DNA from: Caballeronia sordidicola
GTDB lineage: Bacteria > Pseudomonadota > Gammaproteobacteria > Burkholderiales > Burkholderiaceae
DNA length: 64,000 bases
Direction: 5' to 3'
NCBI RefSeq assembly: GCF_001544455.2
Contig: NZ_FCOC02000003.1
Coordinates: forward strand, 62,001-126,000
The position numbers were made by a program, and so were the translations under genes. Positions 53,677-62,541 of the stretch are shown piece by piece. Position 1 is the first letter of the stretch, and each line of letters starts with the position of its first letter. The notes beneath the pieces were generated by a model. It worked only from the letters and a program-made list of their open reading frames with translations, did not search any database and had not been told where the DNA came from.

Positions 53677-54477
53677 TCACTGCGAAGTCCATCCGCCGTC
53701 GATCTGAAGCGCCGAACCGCGCATTTCATCGGCGGCTTCCGAGCAGAGAAACACCGCCAGCTTGCCAATCTGTTCCTGCGTTACGAACTGTTCCGACGGC
53801 TGTTTCTCGCCAAGCAGCTTCGAGCGCGCGGCGTCGGACGACAGATTTTCTTTCGCGGCGATATCGTCGATCTGCTTTTGCACCAGGGGCGTCAGCACGA
53901 AGCCGGGGCAAATGGCGTTCACCGTTACGCCAGTGCGTGCATTTTCCAGCGCGGCCACCTTCGTCAAGCCGACAATGCCGTGCTTCGCGGCCACATAAGC
54001 CGATTTCCCGGCCGACCCGACCAGTCCATGCGCCGACGCAATATTGATCACGCGGCCCCAGCCCTTATCGCGCATTGTCGGCAATGCAACGCGCATGGTG
54101 TGGAACGCCGAGGTCAGATTGATCGCAATGATGGCGTCCCATTTCTCGACCGGAAAGGTATCGATGGTCGCTACATGCTGAATGCCCGCATTGTTGACCA
54201 GTACATCCACGGCGCCGAACTGCTCGATGGCAAACGCGATCATGGCTTCTATCTCGTTCGCCTTCGACATGTCCGCGCCGTGATGCACGGCCTTCACGCC
54301 GTGCTTCTCGATCTGCGTTTTCGCGCTCTCGATCACGCTTGCATCGCCGAAACCGTTCAGCACGATATTCGCGCCGGCTTGCGCAAGCGCATTGGCGATC
54401 CCGAGGCCGATGCCGCTCGTCGATCCGGTGACGAGCGCGGTCTTGCCGGCAAGCAGGGTTGCTGAAGATGAAGTCAT
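53677..54477 (-). CDS. bdhA: 3-hydroxybutyrate dehydrogenase
   Basis: 266-residue short-chain dehydrogenase. Cofactor motif GSTSGIGLGIA, NNAG, catalytic Ser and YVAAK, and the BdhA-typical GIQHVATIDTFPVEKWD and DEMRGSALQIDGGWTSQ end. It oxidises D-3-hydroxybutyrate to acetoacetate with NAD, a step in polyhydroxybutyrate use. Start at MTSSSATLLAGKTALV, with AGGAC upstream. It follows the permease gene by 81 bases on the same strand, forming a 3-hydroxybutyrate uptake/oxidation operon. Confidence 0.92.
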   Translation of the reverse strand: MTSSSATLLAGKTALVTGSTSGIGLGIANALAQAGANIVLNGFGDASVIESAKTQIEKHGVKAVHHGADMSKANEIEAMIAFAIEQFGAVDVLVNNAGIQHVATIDTFPVEKWDAIIAINLTSAFHTMRVALPTMRDKGWGRVINIASAHGLVGSAGKSAYVAAKHGIVGLTKVAALENARTGVTVNAICPGFVLTPLVQKQIDDIAAKENLSSDAARSKLLGEKQPSEQFVTQEQIGKLAVFLCSEAADEMRGSALQIDGGWTSQ

Positions 54478-54558
54478 GGGCGAGTCCTGTGGAAGAGGAG
54501 GGTGGATGGCAACAGCCGAAGGCGCTGTTGCCAAGTTTGCCAGATGTTTTGCCGCCGG

Positions 54559-55959
54559 TTAAACCAGGCCGGTCGTGTAATACACCGCGATCACGAAGAA
54601 CACGGCGAGCGTCTTGATGATCGTCACGGCAAAAATATCGCGATACGACTCGCGATGCGTCAATCCCGTCACGGCGAGCAGCGTGATCACCGCGCCGTTG
54701 TGTGGCAACGTGTCCATGCCGCCACTCGCCATGGCGACCACGCGGTGCAGCACGTCGAGCGGAATATGCGCCGCTTCCGCACCCTTGATGAACGTATCCG
54801 ACATGGCGGCGAGCGCAATGCTCATTCCGCCCGACGCCGACCCGGTAATCCCTGCAAGCGAACTCACGGAAACCGCCGCGTTGACCAGCGGATTCGGAAT
54901 GCTCTTGAGCGCGTCGCTCACCACGATAAACCCCGGCAACGCCGCGATCACGCCACCGAAACCATACTCGGACGCGGTGTTCATCGCGGCGAGCAACGCA
55001 CCGCCGACCGCCGCCTTCGTACCCACGGCAAAGCGTTCACGCACGCGCCCGAACGCCGTCAGCACGACGAGCAGGATGCCTAGCAGCAGCGCGCCTTCAA
55101 CGGCCCAGATGGCCACCACCGATTTGATCGGCGTCACGACCGCCGCATGCACACCCGGCAGTACGTCGGGTGCGACCGAATAACTTGCGCCGTACCAGAC
55201 GGGAATCAGCTTGGTCAACGCGAAGTTCGCGACGCCAACCAGCACGAGCGGCGCAACCGCGAGCAGCGGATTGGGCAATTGCGCGTTTTCCACGCGCTCC
55301 GGTTCATTGACGAGCGACGTGCCGTAGCCTTCGCCGGTCGCCATCACCGAGCGGCGGCGCCATTCCAGAAACGCCAGCCCGACCACGATAATAAAGAGCG
55401 AGCCGATCGTCCCGAGAATGGGCGCGGCCCAGCCCGTGGTCTTGAAGAACGTCGTGGGAATGATGTTCTGGATCTGCGGCGTGCCGGGCAGGGAATCCAT
55501 CGTGAACGAGAAAGCGCCGAGCGCGATCGCGCCGGGCATCAGGCGCTTGGGGATATTGCTTTGCCGGTACATTTCGGCCGCGAACGGATAGACCGCGAAC
55601 ACGACCACGAACAGCGATACGCCGCCATACGTGAGCAACGCGCACACCGCCACGATCACCGCATTGACGCGCGTCTTGCCGATATACCGGATGGCGGCGG
55701 CCACGATGGATTCCGAGAATCCCGACAGTTCGACAACCTTGCCGAATACCGCGCCAAGCAGAAATACAGGGAAGTACAGCTTGACGAAGCCGACCATCTT
55801 TTCCATGAAGATGCCCGAAAACACGGGCGCGACGGCGGCAGGTTCAGTAAGCAGGACGGCGGCGAGGGCGGCGAGCGGGGCCACCAGGATCACGCTGTAG
55901 CCGCGATAAGCGGCCAGCATGAGAAACGCCAGCGCGGCGAGAACGATGATGAACGACAT
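54559..55959 (-). CDS. GntP-family permease, probable 3-hydroxybutyrate transporter
   Basis: 466 residues, about 12 hydrophobic segments. GntP-type features: LYFPVFLLGAVFGKVVELSGFSESIVAAAI, TYGGVSLFVVVFAVYPFAAEMYR, FTMDSLPGTPQIQNIIPTTFF, GITGSASGGMSIALAAM and ASGGMDTLPHNGAVITLL. The linkage to bdhA and a sigma-54 activator suggests import of 3-hydroxybutyrate (HbcT-like); this is inferred. GGAG lies 6 bases upstream of the ATG. A candidate sigma-54 promoter lies 78-93 bases upstream. Confidence 0.88.
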   Translation of the reverse strand: MSFIIVLAALAFLMLAAYRGYSVILVAPLAALAAVLLTEPAAVAPVFSGIFMEKMVGFVKLYFPVFLLGAVFGKVVELSGFSESIVAAAIRYIGKTRVNAVIVAVCALLTYGGVSLFVVVFAVYPFAAEMYRQSNIPKRLMPGAIALGAFSFTMDSLPGTPQIQNIIPTTFFKTTGWAAPILGTIGSLFIIVVGLAFLEWRRRSVMATGEGYGTSLVNEPERVENAQLPNPLLAVAPLVLVGVANFALTKLIPVWYGASYSVAPDVLPGVHAAVVTPIKSVVAIWAVEGALLLGILLVVLTAFGRVRERFAVGTKAAVGGALLAAMNTASEYGFGGVIAALPGFIVVSDALKSIPNPLVNAAVSVSSLAGITGSASGGMSIALAAMSDTFIKGAEAAHIPLDVLHRVVAMASGGMDTLPHNGAVITLLAVTGLTHRESYRDIFAVTIIKTLAVFFVIAVYYTTGLV

Positions 55960-56036
55960 TAAGTCTCCGATACTTGTTGTGGGTTGCTTCGTGCGCATCC
56001 TGGGCGAATGCCGTTCCGGAAGCGGTGCGCCCCTAA

Positions 56037-56052
56037 TGCAGCATTCGTGCCA
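56037..56052 (-). promoter_or_regulatory. Candidate sigma-54 promoter of the permease-bdhA operon
   Basis: On the minus strand TGGCACGAATGCTGCA matches the -24/-12 consensus TGGCAC-N5-TTGC except for one base (CTGC). It predicts a start about 65 bases before the permease ATG, and the divergent gene encodes a sigma-54 activator. Confidence 0.75.
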
Positions 56053-56229
56053 ATGCCGGCGCAGACTGGCTCTTCGAGGTTAAACAGCGCATATGACGAT
56101 GTACATGCCGCGTTTGTCCATGCATCGAGACGAAATCGTTTGGAAAGGGCGCTAAAAATTGCGTTGAATTTCAGCCGAACGGCCGGTAGTTTAATGCCTT
56201 GCCGTGTTTCCACGTTTAGAGATATTCTG

Positions 56230-56243
56230 TCTCGATATCGAGA
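56230..56243. promoter_or_regulatory. Palindrome upstream of the sigma-54 activator gene (candidate activator site)
   Basis: Perfect 14-bp palindrome TCTCGATATCGAGA, 18 bases before the activator's ATG and about 180 bases upstream of the sigma-54 promoter on the opposite strand. That is an enhancer-type distance. It may serve both autoregulation and activation. Confidence 0.5.
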
Positions 56244-56261
56244 AACCTCTCGGAGACACCG

Positions 56262-57707
56262 ATGCTCAACGACTGGACGCATGTCCCCGTCGATTACAGC
56301 GACGTTTTGCGCCGCGCGATGGATTCGCTTTTCAAGACTTTCGAAAATTTCAGTGAAGGCACGTTTATCGTCGATAAAGACGCGCGCGTGGTCTGGATCA
56401 ACAAGCGCTATGCGGCGCGTTTTGGCTTTGGGGACCCCGAAGACGCCATCGGCCGCGATTGCGAAGCCGTAATTCCAAACAGCCTGATGCGCGAGGTCGT
56501 GACCACCGGCAAGCCGATCCTGCTCGACCTGCTGGAAACCGACCGCGAACCGCTGGTCGTCACCCGGCTACCGCTGAAGGACGATTTCGGCAAAACGGTC
56601 GGCGCGATTGGCTTTGCGCTCTTCGATGAAATGAAGGCGCTCACGCCCTTGTTTTCGCATTACTCGCGCGTGCAGCAAGAGCTTATCGCCACGCGGCAAT
56701 CGCTTGCCCAGGCGCGGCGTGCTAAATACACATTCGCGAGTTTTGTCGGTACGAGCACGGCGAGCCTGGATGTAAAACGCCAGGCGCGGCGGGCGGCGCA
56801 AGTCGATTCGCCGGTATTGCTGTCGGGCGAGACGGGTACGGGCAAGGAACTGCTCGCACACGCAATCCACGGCGCGTCGGCGCGCTCGGCGCGTCCGCTT
56901 GTCTCGGTGAACGTCGCGGCCATCCCCGATACCTTGCTCGAAGTCGAGTTTTTCGGTGCGTCGGCGGGCGCTTATACCGGCGCGGATCGCAAAGGGCGCG
57001 TGGGCAAGTTCGAACTCGCCGACGGGGGCACCTTGTTCCTCGATGAAATCGGCGACATGCCGCTCGCCCTTCAGGGCAAATTGCTGCGCGTGTTGCAGGA
57101 GAAGGAGTTCGAGCCGCTCGGATCGAACCGGATCGTGCGCACCGATGTGCGGATCATTGCGGCCACATCGGCGGATTTGCCCGCTCTCGTGGCGAGCGGC
57201 CGGTTTCGGGCGGACTTGTTTTATCGGCTGAATGTGCTGGCGATCCATGCGCCGCCGCTGCGTCAGCGCGTGGGGGATATCGAGGCGCTTGTGTACGCCA
57301 TGCTCGAAGAGCTTTCCGCCGATGCCCGTCCGCGCCACGCCGGCCAGTTCGTCCTTCACGACGATGCATTGCGCCTGCTGTGCGCCTATTCGTGGCCGGG
57401 AAACGTGCGCGAATTGCGCAATGCGCTGGAGCGCGCGGTGATGTTGTCGGACAGCGAGCATATCGATGCCCGCGCATTGGGTTCGTTTATGGGCGAGGAA
57501 ACGGTGACGCCAGAGCCTGAACCGCCACGGGCGTCCACGGAGGAGGAGACCGTGCCGTATGCACAGGCCATGGCGTCGTTTGAAAAGCAGTTTCTTACCG
57601 ATGCCTTGCATGCAAGCGGCGGCCGGGTTGCCGAAGCGGCGCAGCGAATCGGCATTGGGCGGGCAACGATGTATAAAAAAATCGTGGCGCTGGGAATCGC
57701 GGTCTAG
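56262..57707 (+). CDS. Sigma-54-dependent transcriptional activator with PAS domain
   Basis: 481 residues. PAS domain about 20-125 (NFSEGTFIVDKDARVVWINKRYAARFGF). AAA+ domain with Walker A GETGTGKE, GAYTGA (variant of GAFTGA, about 236-241), Walker B GGTLFLDEIGDMP, and R-finger region GRFRADLFYRLNV. C-terminal Fis-type HTH (LHASGGRVAEAAQRIGIGRATMYKKI). Tyr for Phe in the sigma-54-contact loop is a known tolerated variant. Divergent from the 3-hydroxybutyrate operon, whose promoter has a -24/-12 element. The PAS domain could sense the substrate or metabolic state. Confidence 0.93.
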   Translation: MLNDWTHVPVDYSDVLRRAMDSLFKTFENFSEGTFIVDKDARVVWINKRYAARFGFGDPEDAIGRDCEAVIPNSLMREVVTTGKPILLDLLETDREPLVVTRLPLKDDFGKTVGAIGFALFDEMKALTPLFSHYSRVQQELIATRQSLAQARRAKYTFASFVGTSTASLDVKRQARRAAQVDSPVLLSGETGTGKELLAHAIHGASARSARPLVSVNVAAIPDTLLEVEFFGASAGAYTGADRKGRVGKFELADGGTLFLDEIGDMPLALQGKLLRVLQEKEFEPLGSNRIVRTDVRIIAATSADLPALVASGRFRADLFYRLNVLAIHAPPLRQRVGDIEALVYAMLEELSADARPRHAGQFVLHDDALRLLCAYSWPGNVRELRNALERAVMLSDSEHIDARALGSFMGEETVTPEPEPPRASTEEETVPYAQAMASFEKQFLTDALHASGGRVAEAAQRIGIGRATMYKKIVALGIAV

Positions 57708-57728
57708 CGTTGATTTTCACACTCGAAT

Positions 57729-57826
57729 GATTCGCCAAGAGATTCGCCACGGTACAGCTATCTATTTGTAATATAATGGTTTTCAGGAAAATTTACTGTC
57801 CCAAAGATTCGCCATGATATTCGCCA
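57729..57826. promoter_or_regulatory. Four direct repeats flanking the Fic gene promoter
   Basis: GATTCGCCA occurs at 57729-57737, 57741-57749 and 57806-57814, and ATTCGCCA at 57819-57826. This makes two pairs with a period of 12 bases, one on each side of a -10-like TATAAT at 57772-57777. The second pair reaches the start codon. They look like operator half-sites of an unknown regulator. Confidence 0.6.
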
Positions 57827-59067
57827 ACAAGGCCATGACACCTGCCGATTCGAAATATCCGTATTACGCGGTCCATCAGATGCATCCAATGCTGCCTTCC
57901 GCGCTGAAGATGGATGCATTGCGTCCGTTGGCGGCCGATGTCATTGGACAGGCGAAGGATCTGGCTGCGCATGGCATGCCGCATTTGCGGGCGCTTTTGC
58001 GCGAAGCGCTGCGGCCCATGAATTCCTACTATACAAACAAGATCGAGGGACAGCATACGGAGCCGCTCCTGATCGAGCGGGCGCTGCACGAGGATTTTTC
58101 CGCCAAGCCGGGGGAGGCGCATAAACAGCGCATCGCGGTTGCGCATATTGGCACCGAGCGCTGGGGCGAGGACACCTTTCCTGCATTCGATTCCGCATCG
58201 TTCTTCGAGGGCTCGGTCGTCCAGTCGATTCATCGGCATCTGCACAATCAATTGTCGGCGCAAGACCTGCTCCAGACAGGCGATGACGGCAAAGAGGAAA
58301 AAATCACGCCGGGCGCCTGGCGCGACAAAGGCGTCAAGGTTGGCGCGCATATTCCTCCGGATCCGGCAACAGTGCCTCGGTTCATGGAAGAGTGGACAAG
58401 CGGGTATCGCTACGCCCGGGCCGGGGAAACGGCCGTCATCGCGTTGACGGCGGCGCATCACCGGCTTGCGTGGATTCACCCTTTTCTAGACGGCAACGGC
58501 CGTACCGCGCGATTGCATACGCATATCGGTTTGTCGGCGTTAGGGCTGACACAAGGCCTCTGGTCGCCCATGCGCGGCTTCGCACGCGAACAAGCGGCTT
58601 ACTACCAATATCTGATCGCAGCCGATCAGCGTCGCAAAGGCGACTATGACGGCAGGGGCGTGCTGAGCGAAAGCGGGCTGGTTGAATTTATAGACTTTTG
58701 CATGAACCTCTATCTGGACCAGATCGGTTTCATGGACGGCATGTTGCAAATGCAGGCGTTCGAAGCAAGACTCGCCCAGATGCTGGCCGCTGAAGCAACC
58801 AAGGCCGATACCCGCTTTCTGCGCGTCGAAGCTGCGCAGCCGCTTGCTTATCTAGGCAGCGTCGCGTCTATCGACAGAACCCGCTTCAAGGCCATGATGG
58901 GACTCGCGAGCCGAACTGCGGATCGCGCACTGGCCGATCTATTCAAGCTCGGCATTGTCAGTTCAAAAACGCCGAAAGGGCCGATCGAGCTGGCCTTGCC
59001 GCTCAAGCTGTTCCGCTATCTCTTTCCGCGCCTCTGGCCCGAAGCCGAGGTCGATACGGCAAGATAA
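57814..59067 (+). CDS. Fic family protein (probable AMP-transferase)
   Basis: 417 residues. The Fic active-site motif is intact: HPFLDGNGR (about 222-230) with the catalytic His. A TNKIEG motif (residues 74-79) matches the [S/T]xxxE[G/N] inhibitory helix placed N-terminal to the core, so the enzyme would be auto-inhibited (class II). A C-terminal winged-helix-like segment (RTADRALADLFKLGIVS) may bind DNA. It would transfer AMP, or another nucleotide moiety, to a target hydroxyl. No ribosome binding site is clear; ATG 57835 is the alternative start. No antitoxin-like partner gene is adjacent. Confidence 0.9.
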   Translation: MIFANKAMTPADSKYPYYAVHQMHPMLPSALKMDALRPLAADVIGQAKDLAAHGMPHLRALLREALRPMNSYYTNKIEGQHTEPLLIERALHEDFSAKPGEAHKQRIAVAHIGTERWGEDTFPAFDSASFFEGSVVQSIHRHLHNQLSAQDLLQTGDDGKEEKITPGAWRDKGVKVGAHIPPDPATVPRFMEEWTSGYRYARAGETAVIALTAAHHRLAWIHPFLDGNGRTARLHTHIGLSALGLTQGLWSPMRGFAREQAAYYQYLIAADQRRKGDYDGRGVLSESGLVEFIDFCMNLYLDQIGFMDGMLQMQAFEARLAQMLAAEATKADTRFLRVEAAQPLAYLGSVASIDRTRFKAMMGLASRTADRALADLFKLGIVSSKTPKGPIELALPLKLFRYLFPRLWPEAEVDTAR

Positions 59068-59149
59068 ACCGCGACCTCCAAAGGCAAGCTGAAAGCGCCG
59101 CATGGCATACTTGCGGCATCAGAAAAACAGCGACAAAAGGGGGTATCGG

Positions 59150-59416
59150 ATGAAGCTTTTCAGCGTTTTTGCCGCGCGTTCCGCGGCGCTAGTGCCGCTT
59201 TTGGCGGTGCTTTCCGCGTTGTCCGCATGCAGCAGCGCGCCGCCGCTTTTTTCATCCGACGGACGTCCGACTTCCATGATCCAGTGCCCGAGCAGCGGCG
59301 GATGGAGCAACTGCCAGGAAAACGCGCGCGCCATGTGTGCGGGCAGCTACGACGTTCTCGATCAAAGCAGCGAAAACGGCCAGAACGGATTGCTTATTGC
59401 GTGTCGGGCGAAATGA
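59150..59416 (+). CDS. Small lipoprotein, hypothetical
   Basis: 88 residues. N-terminal signal with lipobox LSAC (cleavage before Cys about residue 26). The mature part has a conserved-looking Cys pattern (MIQCPSSGGWSNCQENARAMCAGSYDVLD) that could form disulfides. AGGGGG lies 7 bases upstream of the ATG. No specific family assigned. Confidence 0.8.
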   Translation: MKLFSVFAARSAALVPLLAVLSALSACSSAPPLFSSDGRPTSMIQCPSSGGWSNCQENARAMCAGSYDVLDQSSENGQNGLLIACRAK

Positions 59417-59582
59417 ACCTGCGTCTGTGGATAAATTCGCTGACTAGTTCAGGTCCAATCAACCTGAATTCAATTGCGCAGCTGATTCAATCAATAAATA
59501 CTTCTCGGCTCGAAGCATCGAACTGGCTATCGGTTTTCGTACTCGAGCGCCATCTCCACGACGCGCTATCGATGACTGATGT

Positions 59583-60149
59583 TCAATGCAGCGTCTCGCG
59601 CAAGAGCGTCACGTCGTAGCCGAGCTTGCGCGCACGGTCGATCAACGCCGTTCGTATCGCCGCCGACGGCTTCGCTTCACGCGTAAGAATCCATAGATAA
59701 CGTCCGCTCGGTTCACCGACGATGGACCACGTATAGTCATCCGCGTGATCGAGCACCCAGTAATCGCCCACATAGAACGGCCCGAAAAACGAGACTTTGA
59801 GCTTGGCGTTATGCGAGTCCGCGACGACCTTGGCCTTGCCTTCCGATGACTTCGGCGTCCCGTTCACGCCCCCATGACGGCAGGAGTTGATCACCGATAT
59901 CAATCCGTCTTCCCGCTTTGCATAGTTTGCGGTAACTGCTTCGCAGCCGCGTTCGAAGCGGTTTTCATAGCGCGCGAATTCGTACCATTGCCCGAGATAT
60001 CGATCGAGATCAACATCCTTGGCGGGCTCGGGCACCTGCTCGTTGCCGCTCTTGCTGCTCCCCGCCATCGCGCAAGCGGCCAGCGCGCCCAGTCCGCCGA
60101 TCACCAGCAAAGCCGCAGCGCCGATGGCGACGGATCGTTTGAATTTCAT
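59583..60149 (-). CDS. blc: Outer-membrane lipocalin (Blc-like)
   Basis: 188 residues. Signal with lipobox-like LAAC near residue 26. The lipocalin motif DLDRYLGQWYEFARYENRFERGC is complete, with FFGPFYVGDYWVLDHADDYTWSIVGEPSGRYLWILTR (second and third structurally conserved regions). Blc-type lipocalins bind lysophospholipids or fatty acids during envelope stress. Start at MKFKRSVAIG with GAGGA 6 bases upstream. Upstream lies the second iteron cluster. Confidence 0.92.
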   Translation of the reverse strand: MKFKRSVAIGAAALLVIGGLGALAACAMAGSSKSGNEQVPEPAKDVDLDRYLGQWYEFARYENRFERGCEAVTANYAKREDGLISVINSCRHGGVNGTPKSSEGKAKVVADSHNAKLKVSFFGPFYVGDYWVLDHADDYTWSIVGEPSGRYLWILTREAKPSAAIRTALIDRARKLGYDVTLLRETLH

Positions 60150-60791
60150 CTGTGTCCTCATTGTGTGTATGCAGTGGCGTTGAGCTGTGAGCAAGCTTTG
60201 TTCCGTTATTTGTTCGATAAGACAAGGTCCCGCATAAGCTCACCTCTAGCGTTTGAACTGATGGATGAAGGGTATCCGAGAAGCCTGTTAGCAAAGGTGT
60301 CGATGTGTATCAACTGTTTTAACAACAGGTCGCAAGCTATTGATCCCGAACACTTTAATGCCCGGACTTCGAGCTGGACCGGATCGGACGCATCGCTCTT
60401 CAAGTGTCTTCTAAAGACTGCGCAATGGGGTCCCGTATTCCCTCACCTGAAGATGTAAAGCCTCACCGGCTTGCCTTACGTGTCGTGCTGAACGCAACGC
60501 GCGCGCGGCGCACAGGAGCAAGGTCACGGGCTTGCCGCCAGCAAGCCCATAAGCTTGAAAGCCTTATGGGTAAAGGATTTCAAGCCGATACATAACCTAT
60601 TCGATGAACTTCGGCGCGATCGCGCATCTAGTTAGCGATACTTGCAATCGGCTTTGGCGTGAGCTTTTGCATCGGTGCGAAGCTCACCTCGCGCGGCTCC
60701 CGAAATCGCTCACCTTTGGAAACTCGCCCAGCGGTGACTTGCATCTGCCGCTATGCTTTGCGCCTTGCCCAATCAAGTCGCGCTCTTACTC
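60150..60791. other. Intergenic region with a second iteron cluster
   Basis: About 640 bp without a credible gene, between the lipocalin and AEC transporter genes. It holds at least four iteron-type sequences and further partial CTCACC boxes. The region 60195-60450 is more AT-rich than the flanks. Confidence 0.6.
60229..60714 (+). repeat. Second cluster of iteron-type repeats, 20 kb from the origin
   Basis: Full matches CCCGCATAAGCTCACC (60229-60244), CCCGTATTCCCTCACC (60432-60447) and CCCGAAATCGCTCACC (60699-60714). Degenerate copies ending in CTCACC lie at 60452-60467 and 60672-60687. All are in the same orientation as the origin array. Confidence 0.8.
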
Positions 60792-61748
60792 ATGCCGTTG
60801 CTGGTCTCGTCGCTGTTCAAGCCGCTTCTCACCATCATCCTTCCTGTGTTCGCACTCATCTTCGCGGGCTATGCCTGCCGCAAGACGAATCGGTTAGGGC
60901 CGAATGCCTCGTCGGAACTGAATCGCTTTGTCGTGTATCTTGCGTTGCCCGCGCTGCTCTTCGACATCATGGCCACCACGCCCTGGCGTTCGCTGGACCA
61001 GCCTGCGTTTATCGCTGCGTTCGGAATCGCGGCTGCCGCGATCTTCTTGCTGACCTTGCTGGCGAGCTTGAAGAGATCGAGCCATCTCGCCGATGCCAGC
61101 CTCGACGCGCTCAACGCTGCTTATCCGAACGCCGGATTTATCGGCTTGCCTTTGTGTGCGCTTGCGTTTGGCCACGCGAGCCTCGCGCCTGCGGTGATCG
61201 CATTGATCCTCACGGTATGCGTGTTGTTTGCCGTGGCTATCGTGTTGATTGAACTTGGCTTGCAGACCGAGAAGCACTTTGCCGCGACGTTAGGCAAGGT
61301 GGTCAGATCGCTCGTAACCAACCCGTTGCTGTTCGCGCCGTTCGCCGGATGGCTATGCAGCGGCGCGGGCCTCGCCATCCCGGGCGGCGCGGATACATTC
61401 CTCAAGTTATTGGGTGCGGCGGCAAGTCCATGCGCGCTGGTCGCACTTGGCTTGTTTCTTGGCGAAAAGTCGAAAGGCGGCGCGGCCGGAAAGACTTCTA
61501 TGCTGGTCATCGCCAAGTTGATCGCGCAGCCGCTGCTCACTTGGTGGCTGGCGTTTCACGTGTTCGCGCTGCCGCTCTTATGGGCAAAGACCGCGGTCAT
61601 GCTTAGCGCGCTGCCAACCGGAACGGGGCCGTTCATGCTGGCGGAGTTTTATCGGCGGGAAGCGGGTGTGACGTCGAGCACCATTCTGTTCTCCACGCTG
61701 ATTTCGCTCGTGACCGTCACGTTATGCCTTGCCGCCATCACACACTGA
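60792..61748 (+). CDS. AEC-family transporter
   Basis: 318 residues with about 10 hydrophobic segments. The typical AEC opening (LFKPLLTIILPVFALIFAGYACRKTNRLGPNASSELNRFVVYLALPALLF) and inner repeat (NAAYPNAGFIGLPLCALAFG; LPTGTGPFMLAEFYRREAG) are visible. Relatives transport malonate, malate or auxin-like acids; the substrate here is unknown. An ATG 13 codons upstream (60753) is also open. It starts directly after the second iteron cluster. Confidence 0.87.
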   Translation: MPLLVSSLFKPLLTIILPVFALIFAGYACRKTNRLGPNASSELNRFVVYLALPALLFDIMATTPWRSLDQPAFIAAFGIAAAAIFLLTLLASLKRSSHLADASLDALNAAYPNAGFIGLPLCALAFGHASLAPAVIALILTVCVLFAVAIVLIELGLQTEKHFAATLGKVVRSLVTNPLLFAPFAGWLCSGAGLAIPGGADTFLKLLGAAASPCALVALGLFLGEKSKGGAAGKTSMLVIAKLIAQPLLTWWLAFHVFALPLLWAKTAVMLSALPTGTGPFMLAEFYRREAGVTSSTILFSTLISLVTVTLCLAAITH

Positions 61749-61761
61749 CGCGCATAAAAAA

Positions 61762-61783
61762 GCCCGGTGCTTGAGTACCGGGC
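61762..61783 (-). terminator. Terminator of the DUF4148 gene
   Basis: Stem GCCCGGT/ACCGGGC with an 8-base loop, followed on the minus strand by TTTTTTATG. It lies 59 bases past the stop of the minus-strand gene. Confidence 0.75.
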
Positions 61784-61842
61784 AAACCTCATCGGAGCGA
61801 GGTGTGAGAAAAGCTGTTATGACGCGAAGGCCGTGGTCTTGA

Positions 61843-62112
61843 CTATTGCGTACTGATACGCGCGCTGTTCGCCTCGGTGACGGACGTCCCGACTGCACGT
61901 CCAGCGTCTGGCGACCTTGCTGCTTGGTAAGGCAGCAACTCCGGATAGCTTTCCGAATGAATCGCATCGAGTTCGCCCCTGTTTCGCGCCGCAATGAGCT
62001 CGGCCTTGACCTCAGCTCGCGTTTTCGGCGCAGTGTTCGAAGATTGAGCGAAGGCGCTGGCCGATGAAGCCAGTACAGCGACAAGCAAACTGCCAATAAG
62101 CACGCGTTTCAT
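61843..62112 (-). CDS. DUF4148-type small secreted protein
   Basis: 89 residues. Signal peptide MKRVLIGSLLVAVLASSASAFA|QS, then the DUF4148 pattern TRAEVKAELIAARNRGELDAIHSESYPELLPYQA. These small periplasmic proteins are abundant in Burkholderia and of unknown function. AGAGG lies 6-7 bases upstream of the ATG; the gene is a single unit with its own terminator. Confidence 0.88.
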   Translation of the reverse strand: MKRVLIGSLLVAVLASSASAFAQSSNTAPKTRAEVKAELIAARNRGELDAIHSESYPELLPYQAARSPDAGRAVGTSVTEANSARISTQ

Positions 62113-62400
62113 GTGAGCCTCTGATTTTCAAGAAGGCGCGCCTTGCGCCATCGATATGAATCAGTCTATTCACATGACTATCGAAGACCAATGTCGATTA
62201 AGAAAACATATTGTTGCCGCAGGCGCATGAATGTGAATTTTGTTTGCCAACGGCGTGCGTGTCTTGACGTACACCCTTGCGCATTTTGTAAAGGATATTT
62301 CCGGTACCTGGCGTTTTTCTGCGGCGGCTTCGTCCGTATGCTCGGTTCTGCGATCCAGCAGCAAGTCAGCCGGACTTCATCAGTCAACCGAGGTATTGCC

Positions 62401-62541
62401 ATGAAACGCGTTTTTTCCGTCTTTGCTGCTGTCGTTCTTCTTGCCGCCGCCAGTGCGGTGAACGCCGTTGAAACTTCAAATTCGCAACCGGCCACGTGTC
62501 AAGGCCCGGCGTCGCAGTGCAATGTATTTTTCGGCCATTGA
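62401..62541 (+). CDS. Small secreted protein (46 aa)
   Basis: MKRVFSVFAAVVLLAAASAVNA is a clear signal peptide. The mature peptide is only about 24 residues with two Cys (TCQGPASQC), probably joined by a disulfide. GAGG lies 8 bases before the ATG; the frame is open upstream to 62143 without coding character. Function unknown. Confidence 0.7.
   Translation: MKRVFSVFAAVVLLAAASAVNAVETSNSQPATCQGPASQCNVFFGH

Noticed and set aside
55147..55962. Plus-strand ORF of 271 codons opposite the 3-hydroxybutyrate permease
   Set aside because: Shadow of a transmembrane protein gene; Arg/Glu/His-rich product with no domain.
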